This document shows positions 1 to 13,324 of a stretch of DNA of 64,000 nucleotides, piece after piece. The notes beneath the pieces are model-generated. The model saw only the letters and a program-made list of their open reading frames with translations, made no database searches and had not been told where the DNA came from. A program made the position numbers and the translations under genes. Positions within the stretch are counted from its first letter, which is position 1. Every line of letters starts with the position of its first letter. The stretch spans positions 94,338,697 to 94,402,696 of the forward strand of contig OX393551.1 in assembly GCA_947650365.1 (NCBI GenBank). Direction: 5' to 3'. The stretch is from Chamaelirium japonicum. Its lineage: Eukaryota > Streptophyta > Magnoliopsida > Liliales > Melanthiaceae.

Positions 1-3000
1 CTCACAATACATTATCAGCACGAACATGTCGAGCCCAGCCGACCAGTCATAAGAAAACGGAGAGAGAAACGAAGACAAAAGAGAGAAGAAAATGGAGAGA
101 TAAATAAATAGAGAAAAGATAAGAAGTCATGCTCCAGTCCATTCGCCATGGGAATAAGTGTGAAGTAAGAAGGAATCTAAATTCCAAAACTCCACTTCTC
201 AATAGTATCATCTCAATGTTATTATGATTATCATATTAAATTTCAAAACTCTCTTTATTTTAATTAAATAATTAATTTAATTAAAAAAATTATAGTAACA
301 TTATCAGCACGAAAAGAGAAAAAGTCCTGCTCCAGTCCATTAGCTACGGGTATAGGTGTAAAGTAAGAAGGAATCTAAATTACAAAACTCTATTTCACAA
401 TATTTATATGACACCTTTAAGGTGGGGCACATTTGATGGATCTTTCTTTCTTCTACCTCACAACATGTTATCAGCATGAACATGTTGAGCACAGCCTACC
501 AGTCACAAGAAAACAAAGAGAGATGAAGACAGAAGAGAGAGAAAAAGAGAGAAGAGAAAATGGAGAGAGAAATGAAGACAGAAAAGAGAGAAAAAGAGAG
601 AAGAGAACGAAAAGATAAACGAAGAGAGAAGAAGTCCTGCTCCAGGCCATTGGCTACGGATATAGGTGTGAAGTAAGAAGGAATCTAAATTCCAATACTC
701 AACTTCTTAATATTTATACGACCCCTTTAGGGTAGAGCACATTTGACGTCTCTCTCTTTCTCCTATCTCACAATACATTATCAGCATGAACATGTCGAGC
801 CCAGCCGATCAGTCACAAGAAAACGGAGAGAGAAATAATGGCAGAGGAGAAAGAACATGAAAGAAGAGAACAAAAAAGAAAAGAACGGAGAGATAAACAA
901 AGACAGAAGAGAGAAGAAGTCCTGCTCTAGTCCATTAACCACGGGTCTAGGTGTGAAGTAAAAAGTAATCTAAATTCCAAAACTACACTTCTCAATAATA
1001 TAATTTACACTCGCTATTCTCTTCTCTCTTTTTCCATGGATTAGGGTTTCCCATAGATTGCTTAGGGCCTAAGTATGCTTACCCTATAAATAATAAATAA
1101 TTTATGACCCCTTTAGGGTGGGGCATGTTTGACGTTCTCTCTTTCTCTTATCTCACAACACGTTATCAGCACGAATATGTCGAGCCCAGCTGACCAGTCG
1201 TAAGAAAACAGAGAGAGAAACGAGGCCAGAAGTGAAGTTTTGGAATTTAGATTCCTTCTTACTTCACACCTATACCCATGGCCAAAGGATTGGAGTAGGA
1301 CTTCTTCTCTCTTCTCTCTTCATTTATCTCTTCATTCTTTTCTCTCTTCTTCTCTTTCTTCTATGGAGTTTTTGAATTTAGATTCCTTCTTACTTCACAC
1401 CTATACCCGTGGTCAATGGACTTGAGCAGGACTTCTTATTTATTGTCTCTTCATTTATCTCTTTGTCCTCTTCTCTCTTTTGTCTTTGTTTTTTTCTCTG
1501 TTTTATTATGACTGGTCGGCTGGGCATGATATGTTCGTGTTGATAATGTGTTGTATGATGGGAGAAATAGAGAGCCGGCACACGTGCCGCACCCTAAAGA
1601 GGTCGTATAAATATTGAGAAGTGGAGTTTTGGAATTTAGATTCCTTTTTACTTCACAGCTATACCCATGGCGAATGGACTGAAGCAGGACTTCTAATCTC
1701 TTATCTCTTCGTTTATCTCTCTGTTCTTTTCTCTATTTTTCTCTCTCTTCTATCTTTATTTCTCTCTTTATTTTCTTGTGACTAGTTGGTTGGGCTCGAT
1801 ATGTTCGTACTGATAATGTGTTATGAGAAGAGAGAAGAGAACCTAAATAAAATAATATAAATATCTCTAGTTTTAATAATTAAATAGAAGTCTGTTATTA
1901 TCTTCTTTCTCTTTTGTAGAGTTTTGGAATTTAGATTACTTATTACTTCACACTTATACCCGTGGCCAATGGATTGGAGCAGGACTTCTTATATCTTCTC
2001 TTTTTGTTTATTTTTACGTTCTCTTCTCTATTCTTCTCTCTTCTCTTCTCTCTTCTTCTCTCTCGTCTGTAGAGTTTTGGAATTTCGATTCCTTCTTACT
2101 CCATACATATACCCGTGGCCAATGGACTAGAGCAGGACTTCTTCTCCCCTTCTCTTTTTGTTTATCTCTCCGTTCTGTTCTCTCTTCTACCTAAATAATT
2201 TAATTAAATAATATAATTATTTAATTAAGAGAGAAACGAAGACAAAAGAGAGAAGAGAATAAAGAGATAAACGAAGAGAGAAGATAGTAGAAGTCTTACT
2301 CCAGTCTATTCGCCACTGGTATAGGTATAAAGTAAGAAGGAATCTAAATTCAAAAACTCTACTTCTTAATATTTATATGACCTCTTTAGGGTGTGGCACA
2401 TATGATGACCCTCTCTTTCTCCCATCTCACAACACGTTATCAATACGAACATGTCGTGCCCAGGCGAGACAAGAAAACGGAGATAGAAACGATGACAGAA
2501 GAGAGAAGAAGAGAGAAGAGGGCAGAGAGATAAATGAAGAGAAATAAGAGAAGAAGTCCTGATGCAGTCCATTGGCCATGGGTATATATGTGAATTAAGA
2601 AGGAATCTAAATTCTAAAACTCCACTTCTCAATAATATAATTAATCTCTCCATTCTCTTCTCTCTTCTCGCATGGATTAGAGTTTCCTATAGATTGCTTA
2701 GGCCCTAAGTAAGCTTACCCTATAAATAATATACGACCTATTTAGGGTGGGGTATATTTGACGACTCTCGCTTTCTCCCAGTTCTTAACACGTTATCTGC
2801 ACGAACATGTCAAGCCCAGCCGACCAGTCGTAAGAAAACGGAGAGAAAAACGAAGACAGAAGTGGAGTTTTGAAATATAGATTCCTTCTTACTTTACACC
2901 TATACCCATGGTCAATGGAATAGAGTAGGATATCTTATCTCTTCTCTCTTCATTTATCTCTATATTCTCTTATCTCTTCTTCTGTCTCTTCTGTCTTTGT

Positions 3001-3837
3001 TTCTTTCTTCGTTTTCTTGCGACTGGTTGGCTGGGCTCAACATATTCGTGCTGATAATATGTTATGAGATGAGAGAAAGAGAGAACCGTCAAACATGCCC
3101 CACCCTAAAGGGGTCGTATATTATTTATAGAATAGCTTAGTTAGTGCCTAATCGATCTATGTCAAACCCTAATCTATAGGAGAAGAGAGAGAAAAATGGA
3201 GAAATTTAATTATATTATTGAGAAGTGAAGTTTTGGAATTTAGATTCCTTCTTATGTCACACCTATACCCGTGGCCAATGGACTGGAGCAGGCCTTCTTC
3301 TTTTTTCTTTCTTCATTTATCTCTTTATTCTCTTCTCACTTCTTCTCTCTGTTCTGTCTTCGTTTCTCTCTCCGTTTTCTTGTGACTTGTCGGCTGGGCT
3401 CGATATGTTCGTGCTGATAACGTATTATGAAATGGGAGAAATAAAGAGCCGTCAAATATTCCCCACCCTAAAAGAGTCATATATTATTTAAAAGGTAAGC
3501 TTACTTTGGGCCTAAGCAATCTATGGGAAACCCTAATCTATAGTAGAAGAGAGAAGAGAACGGAGAGATTTAATTATATTATTGAAAAGTGGAGTTTTGA
3601 AATTTAGATTCCTTTTTACTTTATACCTATACCCGTGGCTAATGGACTGGAGCAGGACTTCTTGTCTCTTCGTTTAACTCTTATTTTTTTTCTCTCTTCT
3701 TCTCTCTTCTCTCTTCTCTCAACACGTTATAGCACGAACATGTCGAGCCCAGCCGACCAGTCAAAAGAAAATAGAGCGAGAAACGAACACAAGAGAGAGA
3801 GAAGAAGAGAGAAGAGAAAGAAGAAATAAATAAAGAG

Positions 3838-4025
3838 AGAAAAAAAGAAATAAAATATTTTTTATGCTCATAAATTTATATAAATTATTTAATAATTTTG
3901 CAATATTTTATAATTAAATATTTAAATAATAACGTTGAAATGATACTATTTAAATATTTAAAGAAATAATATACTTTATAATATTTAAAAAATATTAATT
4001 GAAATAAATAAAATTAATAAGTATT
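3838..4025 (+). repeat. AT-rich module shared with 16335-16510
   Basis: About 190 bp of AT-rich DNA between a purine-rich interior and CTCCCATCTCATAACACG. The same sequence occurs inverted at 16335-16510, in the same relation to its neighbouring repeat unit. The last 40 bp or so also recur near 14395-14430. It contains AACGTTGAAATGATACT, resembling the arm of the foldback element described at 14099-14227. It is therefore a reusable component of the array, not a unique spacer. Confidence 0.6.
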
Positions 4026-4195
4026 CTCCCATCTCATAACACGTAATCAGCATGAATATGTCGAGCCCAGCCAACCAGTCATAAGAAAACGGGGAGAGAA
4101 ACGAAGACAGAAGAGAGAGTAGAAGAGAGAAGATAATGGAGAGATAAACAAAGAGAGAAGAGAGAAGAAGTCATGTTCTAGTCCATTCACCAGGG

Positions 4196-4200
4196 GTTTA
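4196..4200. repeat. Target-site duplication GTTTA (left)
   Basis: GTTTA immediately precedes the LTR terminus TGTTGG and is repeated exactly at 6154-6158. Joining the flanks gives CAGGG-GTTTA-GGTATGAAGTAAG, which matches the intact repeat unit (CGGGTATAGGTGTGAAGTAAG), so this is a clean insertion. Confidence 0.85.
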
Positions 4201-6153
4201 TGTTGGAATTGGATCCGTTTATCAGAGTCGCAGCGGAAGCAAAAGATAGATCCGAAGATCATACGGTGTATGTTTCATTATAATTAATTCTATAAAATAA
4301 TCTACATGCAAATCTATGATCTTAGCATATGTGCGGACACCCTAGAGGCATACTACGATCTACGGAAGATATACATGCATCTAGTTAGGTGTTTAGAATC
4401 ATCATACCTTTTGGATCTATGATCCGAAGAGAACGAAATGATGATGAACCGTATGTGAATCGTAAGGGAAGCTGTCGGATAGCACCTTGTCCTTTGCGAA
4501 TTAAGGAATCCTCGAAATCCTGTCTCTGAGTGCAAGGATTACGAGCCGACGGAGGAATTCATTGCGAAGACGATGGCGAGCCACAAGATCTTCTCCTTTT
4601 CTTTCTCTCTTCTTCCTTCTCCTTCCTTCCTCCTTCTTCTTTCTTCTTCTTCCTCTTCCTTCCTTGGCCGAAACCACAAAGAGGAGGAGAGCGGGAGAGG
4701 TTCGGATTTTGGTGAGGAAAGGCACTAAAGGCCGGCCCCTCCCCCTCCTCTATACATATAAGGCCGGTCTCCTAGTGCCATGTGCAAGATAGGGCCGGCC
4801 CTAATTAGATTAGGATGAGGGGGGTCGGTTTTTAGGGATTCCAAGTGTCTATCGTGAAGCCTGAACAAAAACGCCCTTCACGAAAAGTGAAAAACTGAAA
4901 AAGAGATTGAGTGAGGTGCGCTACTCGGAATCGAGTTCCGTCAGTGCCTATAAGCTCCTGGAATTATTCTGCTCAATCTAAGATCCATATTCAATATGTT
5001 CTGAGCTATATTTCAGTATTTACCAAAATACCCCTATAGCCCATAACACATACGAATTAGGTTCTTAGGCTCCGGGCTTGCGCTCTATCGCACTACTTCA
5101 CATCCAACGTATCTAACCAGGTCGGGGAAACAATTCCTATACACAACGACAGGGTGGAACCTTCAGGGTTCGAGATCTCTACCTCTAACCGGATCCCTGA
5201 TTAACTGTTCTGGTGACACACCGAAAGTTCCGTTAATCAGCCCTAATCCGATTAACCCGTGTAGCTACCCAGAGTATGACGCAAGTTGAACTCTAGTGAT
5301 CCTAAACTTATGTTACTCCCTCATAACCCTGTTCTCTACTATACTTTGATAATCCTTAGTCCCTCCTATTACTGATGCCATGATACGACTCGGGCAGTGG
5401 GGAGTACCGTTAGATCCCGATCGATCATCTGACTAGGGTTTGATGACTTGTCATCTATAATACTACACACCTTCCGGTGCTATGCCTAGCATCCGAAACA
5501 TCGTTAGTCATACTGACAACCACCAGGCCTGGGTTAACTGTGTGGATAGATTGACTCATCAAAATGCACCCATCCATCACTGGACGTCGGATAACCTGTA
5601 GGGATTACATATCACTCAAGCGCCAGTCGGGTAACCCAACGTACCGTGGTATTGGACTATGGAAGGTCTGCACACATTGGCACATCAAAGCACCACACAA
5701 CTGGTTGGCCCAGTGTACATGGTCCCTCAGGGTTAAAGACATATTATCTACAGTAGTAAGACGGTTTATGCACCAGTATCTGAATCAGTAAACTATGCAC
5801 CGTCTTGGTTCCTGTTCAATATGATCATCGTGCCTGGTCAGGTGAATGGGAATCCCGTGCTCCCGTGGTGGAGACTTCACCATATCCTCTACCTACCAAC
5901 AGCTTGTTCTCGGTAAAGCGACCAGCATCACCTAAGCTGTGAACTAGTTCTAGGTCTACACATAACTGGTACACTGAGTCTCCCAAGTATGGATCTACCA
6001 TGCGCCTCAGTGGCCTACTGTGTTCCTTAAAATCCTTTTATTATATGTGTATAAATATATACTATAGTAGTATTCTAATTAAAGCAATAACCAAAGGCAT
6101 CTTTATTAATGTTAATACAGAAAATCCATGCTAAGGACACACGAGCTATAATA
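4201..6153 (-). mobile_element. Solo LTR of a Ty1-copia element related to the composite at 25185
   Basis: A 1953-bp LTR on the minus strand with no internal region. Its plus-strand left end TGTTGGAATTGGATCC matches the reversed U5 end of the 25185 family (TGTTGGAAGTTAATCC). Similarity continues through GCAGCGGAAGC, a pyrimidine-rich U5 near 4590-4660, a minus-strand TATA region near 4750-4760 (CTATACATATAAGG), and the block around 5860-5960. It is bounded by the 5-bp duplication GTTTA (4196-4200 and 6154-6158), so it inserted whole and later lost its interior by LTR-LTR recombination. The right terminus ends ATA rather than the expected ACA, a probable point change. The minus strand carries AAAAG/GTATGA (donor at 4406-4407), matching the splice-donor-like site of the composite LTRs. 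Short open frames inside are not credible genes. Confidence 0.85.
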
Positions 6154-6158
6154 GTTTA
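6154..6158. repeat. Target-site duplication GTTTA (right)
   Basis: Exact partner of 4196-4200. The head module of the host repeat resumes immediately afterwards (GGTATGAAGTAAGAAGG). Confidence 0.85.
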
Positions 6159-6617
6159 GGTATGAAGTAAGAAGGAATTTAAATTCCAAAACTCTACTTC
6201 TCAATAATATAATTAAATCTTTCCATTATCTTCTCTCTTCTCGTAAAGAATAGGGTTTCCTATAGATTGCTTAGGCCCTAAGTAAGCTTACCCTATAAAT
6301 AATATATGAACCCTTTAGCGTGGGGCACATTTGACTGCTCTCTTATTCTCCCGTCTCACAATATATTATCAGTATGAATATATCGAGCCTAGCTGACCAG
6401 TCATAAGAAAATGGAGAGAGAAACGAAGACAGAACAGAGAAGAAGAGATAAGAGAATGAAGAGATAAACAAAGAGAGAAGAGAGAAGAAGTCCTATTCTA
6501 ATCCATTGGCCACACGTATAAGTGTGAAGTAAGAAAGAATCTAAATTTCAAAACTCCATAGAAGAAAGAGAAGAAGAGAGAAGAGAATGGAGAGATAAAT
6601 GAAGAGAGAAGAAGTCA
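6159..6617 (+). repeat. Array block 2a, forward units
   Basis: Continuation of the unit split by the solo LTR: rest of the head, the long tail with CCCTATAAATAATA near 6290, junction near 6365 (variant TATTATCAGTATGAAT) and purine-rich interior. Near 6555 the head is joined directly to a purine-rich interior (AAAACTCCATAGAAGAAAG) instead of to a tail, one of the alternative junctions recurring in the array. Confidence 0.7.
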
Positions 6618-7634
6618 TGCTCCAGTCCATTGGCCACGGGTATAGGTGTGAAGTAAAAAAGAATCTAAATTTCAAAACTCCACTTATTAATAGTATCATC
6701 TCAACGTTATTATAATTATCATAGTAATGTTACTATAATTTTTTTAATTAAATTAATCATTTATTAAATTATTAAATAATTTAATAATTTAAATAATATA
6801 ATAATTAAGATTTTAATAAAATAATTAATTTATTTAATTATTTAATTATCTATTTATTTAATTAAATTTATTATTTTATTTATTTATTATTATTATATTA
6901 TAAAATAATTAAATTAGGTAACTATTAAATTATTTAAATTATTAAATAAAAAATAATTATTTAATTATATAATTACTTTATTAATTTATTTTATTAGAAA
7001 TTTCTTAAAATATTATTTTATTATGAAATAATTAAATAATTAGTTAATTATTTAAATATTTAAAAACTTATTTAGTAAAGAAATACATTAAATAGATTAT
7101 TTAATTAATCAAATAAATAATTTAATTATTAAATAATTTTATAATTAACTAAATAATAATTAAAATAAATTATTATATAATTATTTTAATATATAGATAA
7201 TAAAATATTTTTTAAAATAATTTAATATTATTTAAAATAATTAATTAAATATTTATTTATTTTAATATTAAAATAATAAATAAATTATTAAAATTATTTA
7301 GTTATTTAATTATATAGATAATTAAATATTTATTTATTTATTTAAAAATTTAATTTATTAAACTAATTAAATTAATTAAATAATAGAAAGTAAAGAAGAA
7401 AGATGAGGCATACCTGAATTTTTTTGCTTTAAAAATAATTTATATTTTTCTTTATAAAATTTAAAATATTACAACTGTTATGCGATCGGATGGATATCCA
7501 CCGTTGGATCTCTCCCATGGATCAGGGTTTCCTATAGATTGCTTAGGCCCTAAGTAAGCTTGCCATATAAATAATATACAACCCCTTTAGGGTGGGGCAC
7601 GTTTGATGGCTTTCTCTTTCTCCCATCTCATAAT
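6618..7634 (+). repeat. Long LTR-like form of the array repeat (about 1 kb)
   Basis: Starts at the usual head (TGCTCCAGTCCATTGGCC) and ends at the usual CCATCTCATAATA before the junction motif near 7636, but has about 800 bp of extra AT-rich DNA between head and tail. The extra part begins with a foldback arm (AGTATCATCTCAACG near 6691), runs through AT-rich sequence to about 7400, then continues TACAACTGTTATGCGATCGG, ATCCACCGTTGGATCTC and CCCATGGATCAGGGTTTCC. The same order appears inverted at 18110-19205. I read these as the least deleted LTRs of the family, with a purine-rich interior of only about 125 bp following (7658-7763). The exact LTR start is inferred from TG and the preceding polypurine tract. 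Confidence 0.55.
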
Positions 7635-9520
7635 ACATTACCAGCACAAACATGTCAAGCCCAGCCGACCAGTCACAAGAAAACAGAGAGAGAAATGAAG
7701 ACAGAAGAGAGAGAAAAGAATGGAGAGATAAACGAAGAAAAAAGAGAGAAGAAGTCATGCTCCAGTCCATTGGCTATAGGTATAGGTCTGAAGTAAGAAG
7801 GAATCTAAATTCCAAAACTCCACTTCTCAATAATATTAGTAAATCTCTCCATTCACTTTTTTTTGCCCATCTCACAATACGTTATCAGCACAAATATGTC
7901 GATCCCAGACTTCCAGTCATAAGAAAATTAAGAGTAAAACGAAGACAAAAGAGAGAGAAAAAGAAAGAAGAGAACAAAGAGATAAACGAAGAGAAAATTA
8001 AAAAGAAATCTTACGCCAGTCCATTGGCCACGGATATAAGTGTAAAGTAAGAAGGAATCTAAATTCCAAAACTCTATTTCTTAATAGTATCATCTCAACG
8101 TTATTATTTAATTATTAAAAAAGTGTAAAGTAAGAAGGAATCTAAATTCTAAAACTTCACTTCTTAATAGTTACACGACCCCTTTAGGGTAGGACAGGTT
8201 TGACGGCTCTGCCTTTCTTCCATCTCACAATACATTATCAGTACGAACATGTCGAGCCCAGCCGACTAGTCGAAAGAAAATGAAGAGAAAAACGAAGACA
8301 GAAAAGAGAGAAGAAGAGAGAAAAGAACAGAGAGATAAATGAAGATAGAAGAGATAAGAAGTCCTGCTCTAATTCATTGGCCACAGGTATAGGTGTGAAG
8401 TAAGAAGGAATCTAAATTCCAAAACTCCACAGAAAAGAGAAGAAGAGATAAGAGGAGAGATAAATGAAGAGAGAAGAGAGAAGAAGTCCTGCTCTAGTCC
8501 ATTGGCCATGGGTATAGGTGTAAAGTAAGAAGGAATCTAAATTCAAAAACTTACTTCTGTCTTCGTTTATTTCTCCATTCTCTTCTCTCTTCTTCTCTCT
8601 CTTCTGTGTAGTATTGGAATTTAGATTCTTTCTTACTTCACACCTTTACCCATTGCAATTAGACTAGAGCAGGACTTCTTCTGTCTTCTCTCTTTATTTA
8701 TCTTTCCTTTCTCTTCTCTCTTCTTCTCTCTCTTCTATTTTTGTTTCTCTCTCAATTAAATAGTTATATTATTTAAATAAATTATTTATGTAGAAGAGAG
8801 AAAAGAATGGAGAGAAAAATGAAGAGAGAAGGGGATAAGAAGTCTTGCTCTAGTCCATTGGCCACGAGTATAGGTATAAAGTAAAAAGGAATCTAAATTC
8901 CAAAACTCCAAAAAAGAGAGAGAAGAGAAAGAAGAAGAGAGAGAAGAAAAGAGAAGAGAATAGAAGAGAGAGAAGATAAGGACAGACTTCTATTTAATTA
9001 TTAAAACTAGATAGATTTAAATTATTTTAATTAGGTTCTCTTCTCTCTCCTCACAATACGTTATCGGCACAAACATGTCAAGCCCAACCGACCAGTCACT
9101 AGATAATGGAGAAAGAAACGAAGACAGAAAAGAGAGAAAAATAGAGAAAAAGAGAGAAGAGAATGGAGAGATAAACGAAGAGAGAAGAAGTCATGCTCTA
9201 GTTCATTGGCCACGGTATAGGTGTGAAGTAAGAAGGAATCTAAATTCCAAAACTTTACTTCTTAATATTTATACAAGCCCTTTAGGGTAGGGCACGTGTA
9301 ACGGCTCTCTCTTTCTCCCATCTCACAACACGTTATCAGCATGAATATGTCAAGCGCCGCTGACTAGTCAAAAAAAAATTGATAGATAAAAGAAGACAGA
9401 AGAAAAAGAAGAAGAAAGAAAAGAATGGAGAGATAAATGAAGAGAGAAGTAGTCCTGCTCCAGTCCTTTAACCACGGGTATAGGTCTGAAGTAAGAAGGA
9501 ATCTAAATTCCAAAACTCTA
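7635..9520 (+). repeat. Array block 2b, forward units
   Basis: Head-to-tail forward copies with junction motifs near 7636, 7880, 8230, 9058 and 9330. Some tails are the long form with CCCATGGAT and TATAAATA; others jump from the head straight to ACGACCCCTTTAGGG. Near 8425 the head is joined directly to a purine interior. Inverted fragments sit at about 8545-8770. 8940-9000 is a near-continuous purine tract. No protein domain was recognised in any frame. Confidence 0.7.
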
Positions 9521-10860
9521 CTTCTGTCTTCGTTTCTCTTTCCGTTTTCTTACGACTGGTCGGCTGAGCTCGACATGTTCGTGCTGATAACATATTGTGA
9601 GATAGGAGAAAGAAAGAGCTATCAAACGTGCCCTATCCTAAAGGGATCGTATATTATTTATTATTTATAGGGTAAGCTTACTTAGGGCCTAAGAAATCTA
9701 TGGGAAACCCTAATCCATAGGAGAAGAGATAAGAGAATGGAGAGAATTAATTATATTATTGAGAAGTGGAGTTTTGGAATTTAGATTCCTTCATACTTCA
9801 CACCTATACCCGTGGCCAATAGACTAGAGCAAGACTTCTTCTCTTTTCTCCTTTTGTTTATCTCTCTATTCTCTTCTTTCTTCTTCTCTCTCTTCTGTCT
9901 TCATTTCTCTCTTTATTTTCTAGTGATTGATCGGCTGGGCTTGACATGTTCATACTGATAACGTGTTGTGAGATAGGAGAAAGAGAGAGCCGTCAAATAT
10001 GCCCCACCCTGAAGGGGTTATATAAATATTAAGAAGTTGAGTTTTGGAATTTAGATTCCTTCTTAATTCACACCTATACCCGTGGCCAATAGACTGGAAC
10101 ATGACTTCTTCTCTCTTCTCTTTTCATTTATCTCTTCATTCTCTTCTCTCTCTTCTGTTTTTGTTTCTCTCTCCGTTTTATTTTCTCACTTTTTCTCTTT
10201 TTTCTGTCTTCGTTTCTCTCTCTATTTTCTTGTGACTAGTAGGTTGAGCTCGACATGTTTGCACTGATAATGTGTTGTGATATTGAAGAAAGAGAGTCGT
10301 TAAACGTGCCCCACCCTAAAGGGGTCGTATAAATATTAAGAAGTGGAGTTTTGAAATTTAGATTCCTTCTTACTTCATACCTATACCCGTGGCTAATGGA
10401 CTTAAGCAGGACTTCTTCTCTTTTCGGGTTGATAATGTTACTATAATTTTTTAAATTAAATTAATTGTTTAATTAAAACGAAGAGAGTTTTGGAATTTAC
10501 TATGATAATCATAATAACATTAAGATAATATTATTGAGAAGTAAAGTTTTAGAATTTAGATTCCTTCTTACTTCAAACCTATACCCATGACGAATAGACT
10601 GGAGCATGACTTCTTCTCTCTTCCCTCTTCGTTTATCTCTCCGTTCTCTTCTCTTTTCTTCTCTCTCTTCTGTCTTTGTTTCTCTCTCCGTTTTTTGTGA
10701 CTGGTTGACTGGGCTCGATATGTTCGTGCTGATAATGTATTATAAGATGGGAGAAAGAGAGAGTCGACAAACGTGCCCCACCCTAAAGGGGTCATATATT
10801 ATTTATAAGGTAAGCTTACTTAGGGCCTAAGTAATCTATGGGAAACCCAAATCTATAGGA
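9521..10860 (-). repeat. Array block 2c, inverted units
   Basis: Four consecutive inverted copies with GTTCGTGCTGATAA-type junctions near 9580, 9950, 10257 and 10724. The block starts at a head-to-inverted-interior junction (CTCTACTTCTGTCTTCG near 9515). 10434-10545 contains a degenerate foldback element (TTACTATAATTTTTT ... TACTATGATAATCATAATAA) instead of an LTR tail. Confidence 0.7.
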
Positions 10861-13324
10861 AAAGAGGAAAGAGAATAGAGAGAGAAGAGATAGAAGAAGA
10901 CCTACTCCAGCCTATTGGCCACGGGTATAGATGTGAAGTAAGAAGGAATCTAAATTTCAAAACTCAACTTCTTAATATTTATACGACCCTGTTAGGGTGG
11001 GGCACGTTTGACGCCTTTCTTTTTCTCCTATCTCACAACACGTTATCAGTACAAACATGTCAAACCCAACTGACCAGTTGCAAGAAAACAAAGAGAGAAA
11101 CGAAGACAGAAGTTGATTTTTAGAATTTAGATTCCTTCTTACTTCACTCCTATACCCGTGGCCAATGGACTGGAGCAAGACTTTTCTATCTTCTGTCTTT
11201 ATTTATCTCTGTATTCTCTTCTCTCTTCTTTTCTCTTTTCTATGGAGTTTTGGAATTTAGATTCCTTCTTACTTCACACCTATATTCGTAGCTAATGGAC
11301 TGTAGCAGGACTTCTTTTCTCTTCTATCTTTGTTTATCTCTCTATTCTCTTCTCAATTCTGTCTTTATTTATAATATAAAATATAAGTCTATTCTACTTA
11401 ATTATTTAATTATCATAAAAAATTATTTAATATACATTGAGATATTTAATTTGGTTTTTAAATTATTGAAGTCCTACTCCTATCCATTTTTATTAATTTA
11501 AATAACTATTTAATATATTTAGATATTGAGATTATACTATTTTAAAATTATTTTAGGTTTCACATTGATTGTTTAGTCCCTAAGTAAGCTTACCCTATAA
11601 ATAATTTACGACCCCTTTAGGGTGGGGCATGTCTGACAGCTCTCTCTTTCTCCCATCTTATAACACGATATCAGTACGATCATATCGAGCCCAACCGACC
11701 AGTCGCAAGAAAACGGAGAGATAAATGAAGACATAGAAGAGAGAATAAGAGAGAAGAGAACAGAGAGATAAATAAAGAGAGAAGTGAGAAGAAGTCCTGC
11801 TCTATTCTATTGGCTATGGGTATAGGTGTGAAGTAAGAAGGAATCTAAATTTCAAAACTCCACTTCTGTTTTTGTTTTTCTGTCCATTTTCTTGCAACTG
11901 GTCGGCTGGGCTTGACAAGTTCGTGCTGATAACGTGTTGTGAGATGGGAGAAAGAGAGAGTCGTCAAACATACCTCACCCTAAAGGGGTCCTATATTATT
12001 TATAGGGTAAGCTTACTTAGGGCCTAAGCAATCTATGAAAAACCCTAATCCATAGGAGAAAAGAGAAGAGAACGGAGAGATTTAATTATATTATTAAGCA
12101 GTGGAGTTTTGGAATTTAGATTCCTTTTTACTTTATACCAATACCCATGGCGAATGGACTGGAGTAGGACATCTTCTCTCTTCTCTCTTTGTTTATCTCT
12201 CCATTCTCTTCTCTCTTATTTTCTCTTCTCACAACACGTTATCAGCATGAACATGTCGAGCCCAACTGACCAGTCACAAGAAAACACAGAGAAAAACGAA
12301 GACAGAAAAGAGAGAAGAAAAGAGAAGAGAACGGAAAGATAAACGAAGAGATAAGAGATCAGAAGTCCTACTCCAGTCCATTAGTCACGGGTATAGATGT
12401 GAAGTAAGAACGAATCTAAATTCCAAAACTCTACTTCTCAATATTTATACGACCCCGTTAGGGTGGGGCACGTTTGACGGCTATATCTTTCTCCCATCAC
12501 ATAACACATTATCAGCACGACCATATTGAGCCTAGCCGACCAGTCATAAGAAAACGGAGAGAGACATAAAGACAGAAGTGGAGTTTTAGAATTTAGATTT
12601 CTTCTTACTTCACACCTATACCCGTGGTCAAAGGACTGGAGTATGACTACTTCTCTTTTCTCTCTTTATTTATCTCTCCGTCACAAGAAAATGGAGAGCG
12701 AAACGAAGACAGAAAAGAGAGAAGAGAATAGAGAGATAAACGAAGAGAGAAGAGCGAAGAAGCCCTGCTCCAGTCCATTAGCTACGAGTATAGGTATGAA
12801 GTAAGAAGGAATCTAAATTATAAAACTCCCATAAAGAGAAAGAAGAAGAGAGAAGAGAATGGAAAGATAAATAAAGAGGGAAGAGAGAAGAAGTCCTGCT
12901 TCAGTCCATTGGCCACGGGTATAGGTGTGAAGTAAGAAAATCTAAATTCCAAAATTCCAATTCTGTCTTCGTTTCTCTCTCCGTTTCCTTGCGACTGGTC
13001 GGCTGGGCACGACATGTTCGTGCTGATAATATATTGTGTGATGGGAGAAAGAGAAAGCCGTCAAACATGCCCCATCCTAAATGGGTCATATATTATTTAT
13101 AGGGTAAGTGTTAGGAGATGGAAAAAAGAGAGAGTTGTCAAATGTACCCTACCCTAAAGAGGTCGTATATTATTTATAGGGTAAATATACTTAGGGCCTA
13201 AGCAATATATGGAAAACCCTAATCCATGGAAGAAGATAGAACAGAGTGGAGAGATTTAATTACATTAATGAGAAGTAGAGTTTTGGAATTTAGATTCTTT
13301 CTTACTTCACACCTATACCCGTGA
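10861..13324. repeat. Array block 2d, rapidly alternating orientation
   Basis: Copies switch strand every 200-500 bp. Forward junction motifs lie near 11040, 11665, 12235 and 12507; inverted ones near 11922 and 13016. Switch points at about 11107, 11860, 12567 and 12957 all fall at GACAGAAG/TGGAG or its reverse complement, within a few bases of the same unit position. 11360-11545 is an AT-rich insert of unknown origin with no gene. Confidence 0.7.

Larger units (their letters stand above)
1..4200. repeat. Array of short LTR-retrotransposon-like repeat, block 1 (mixed orientation)
   Basis: No gene. The stretch is a mosaic of one repeat family. Forward units read: head (CTCCAGTCCATTGGCCACGG, then GTGAAGTAAGAAGG and CCAAAACTCCACTTCT), tail (CCTATAAATAAT, GACCCCTTTAGGGTGGGGC, CTCCCATCTCACAACA), junction ACGTTATCAGCACGA, then a purine-rich interior ending in GAGAGAAGAAG. 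Forward junction motifs lie near 11, 300, 466, 774, 1160, 2440, 2790, 3725 and 4043; inverted ones near 1530, 1802, 3045 and 3407. Inversion points sit near 1221 and 2858. A TATA-like box, a possible primer site and a polypurine tract together suggest a TRIM/LARD-type non-autonomous LTR element. No coding domain is seen; open frames here are Lys/Arg/Glu-rich or Ser/Leu-rich readings of the purine tracts. Confidence 0.75.

Noticed and set aside
7652-8050. 132-codon frame, and dozens of similar 60-130 codon frames through 1-25184 and 43037-51704
   Set aside because: They are Lys/Arg/Glu-rich or, antisense, Ser/Leu/Phe-rich readings of the purine tracts of one repeat. They run across module junctions, vary in frame between copies and have no domain.
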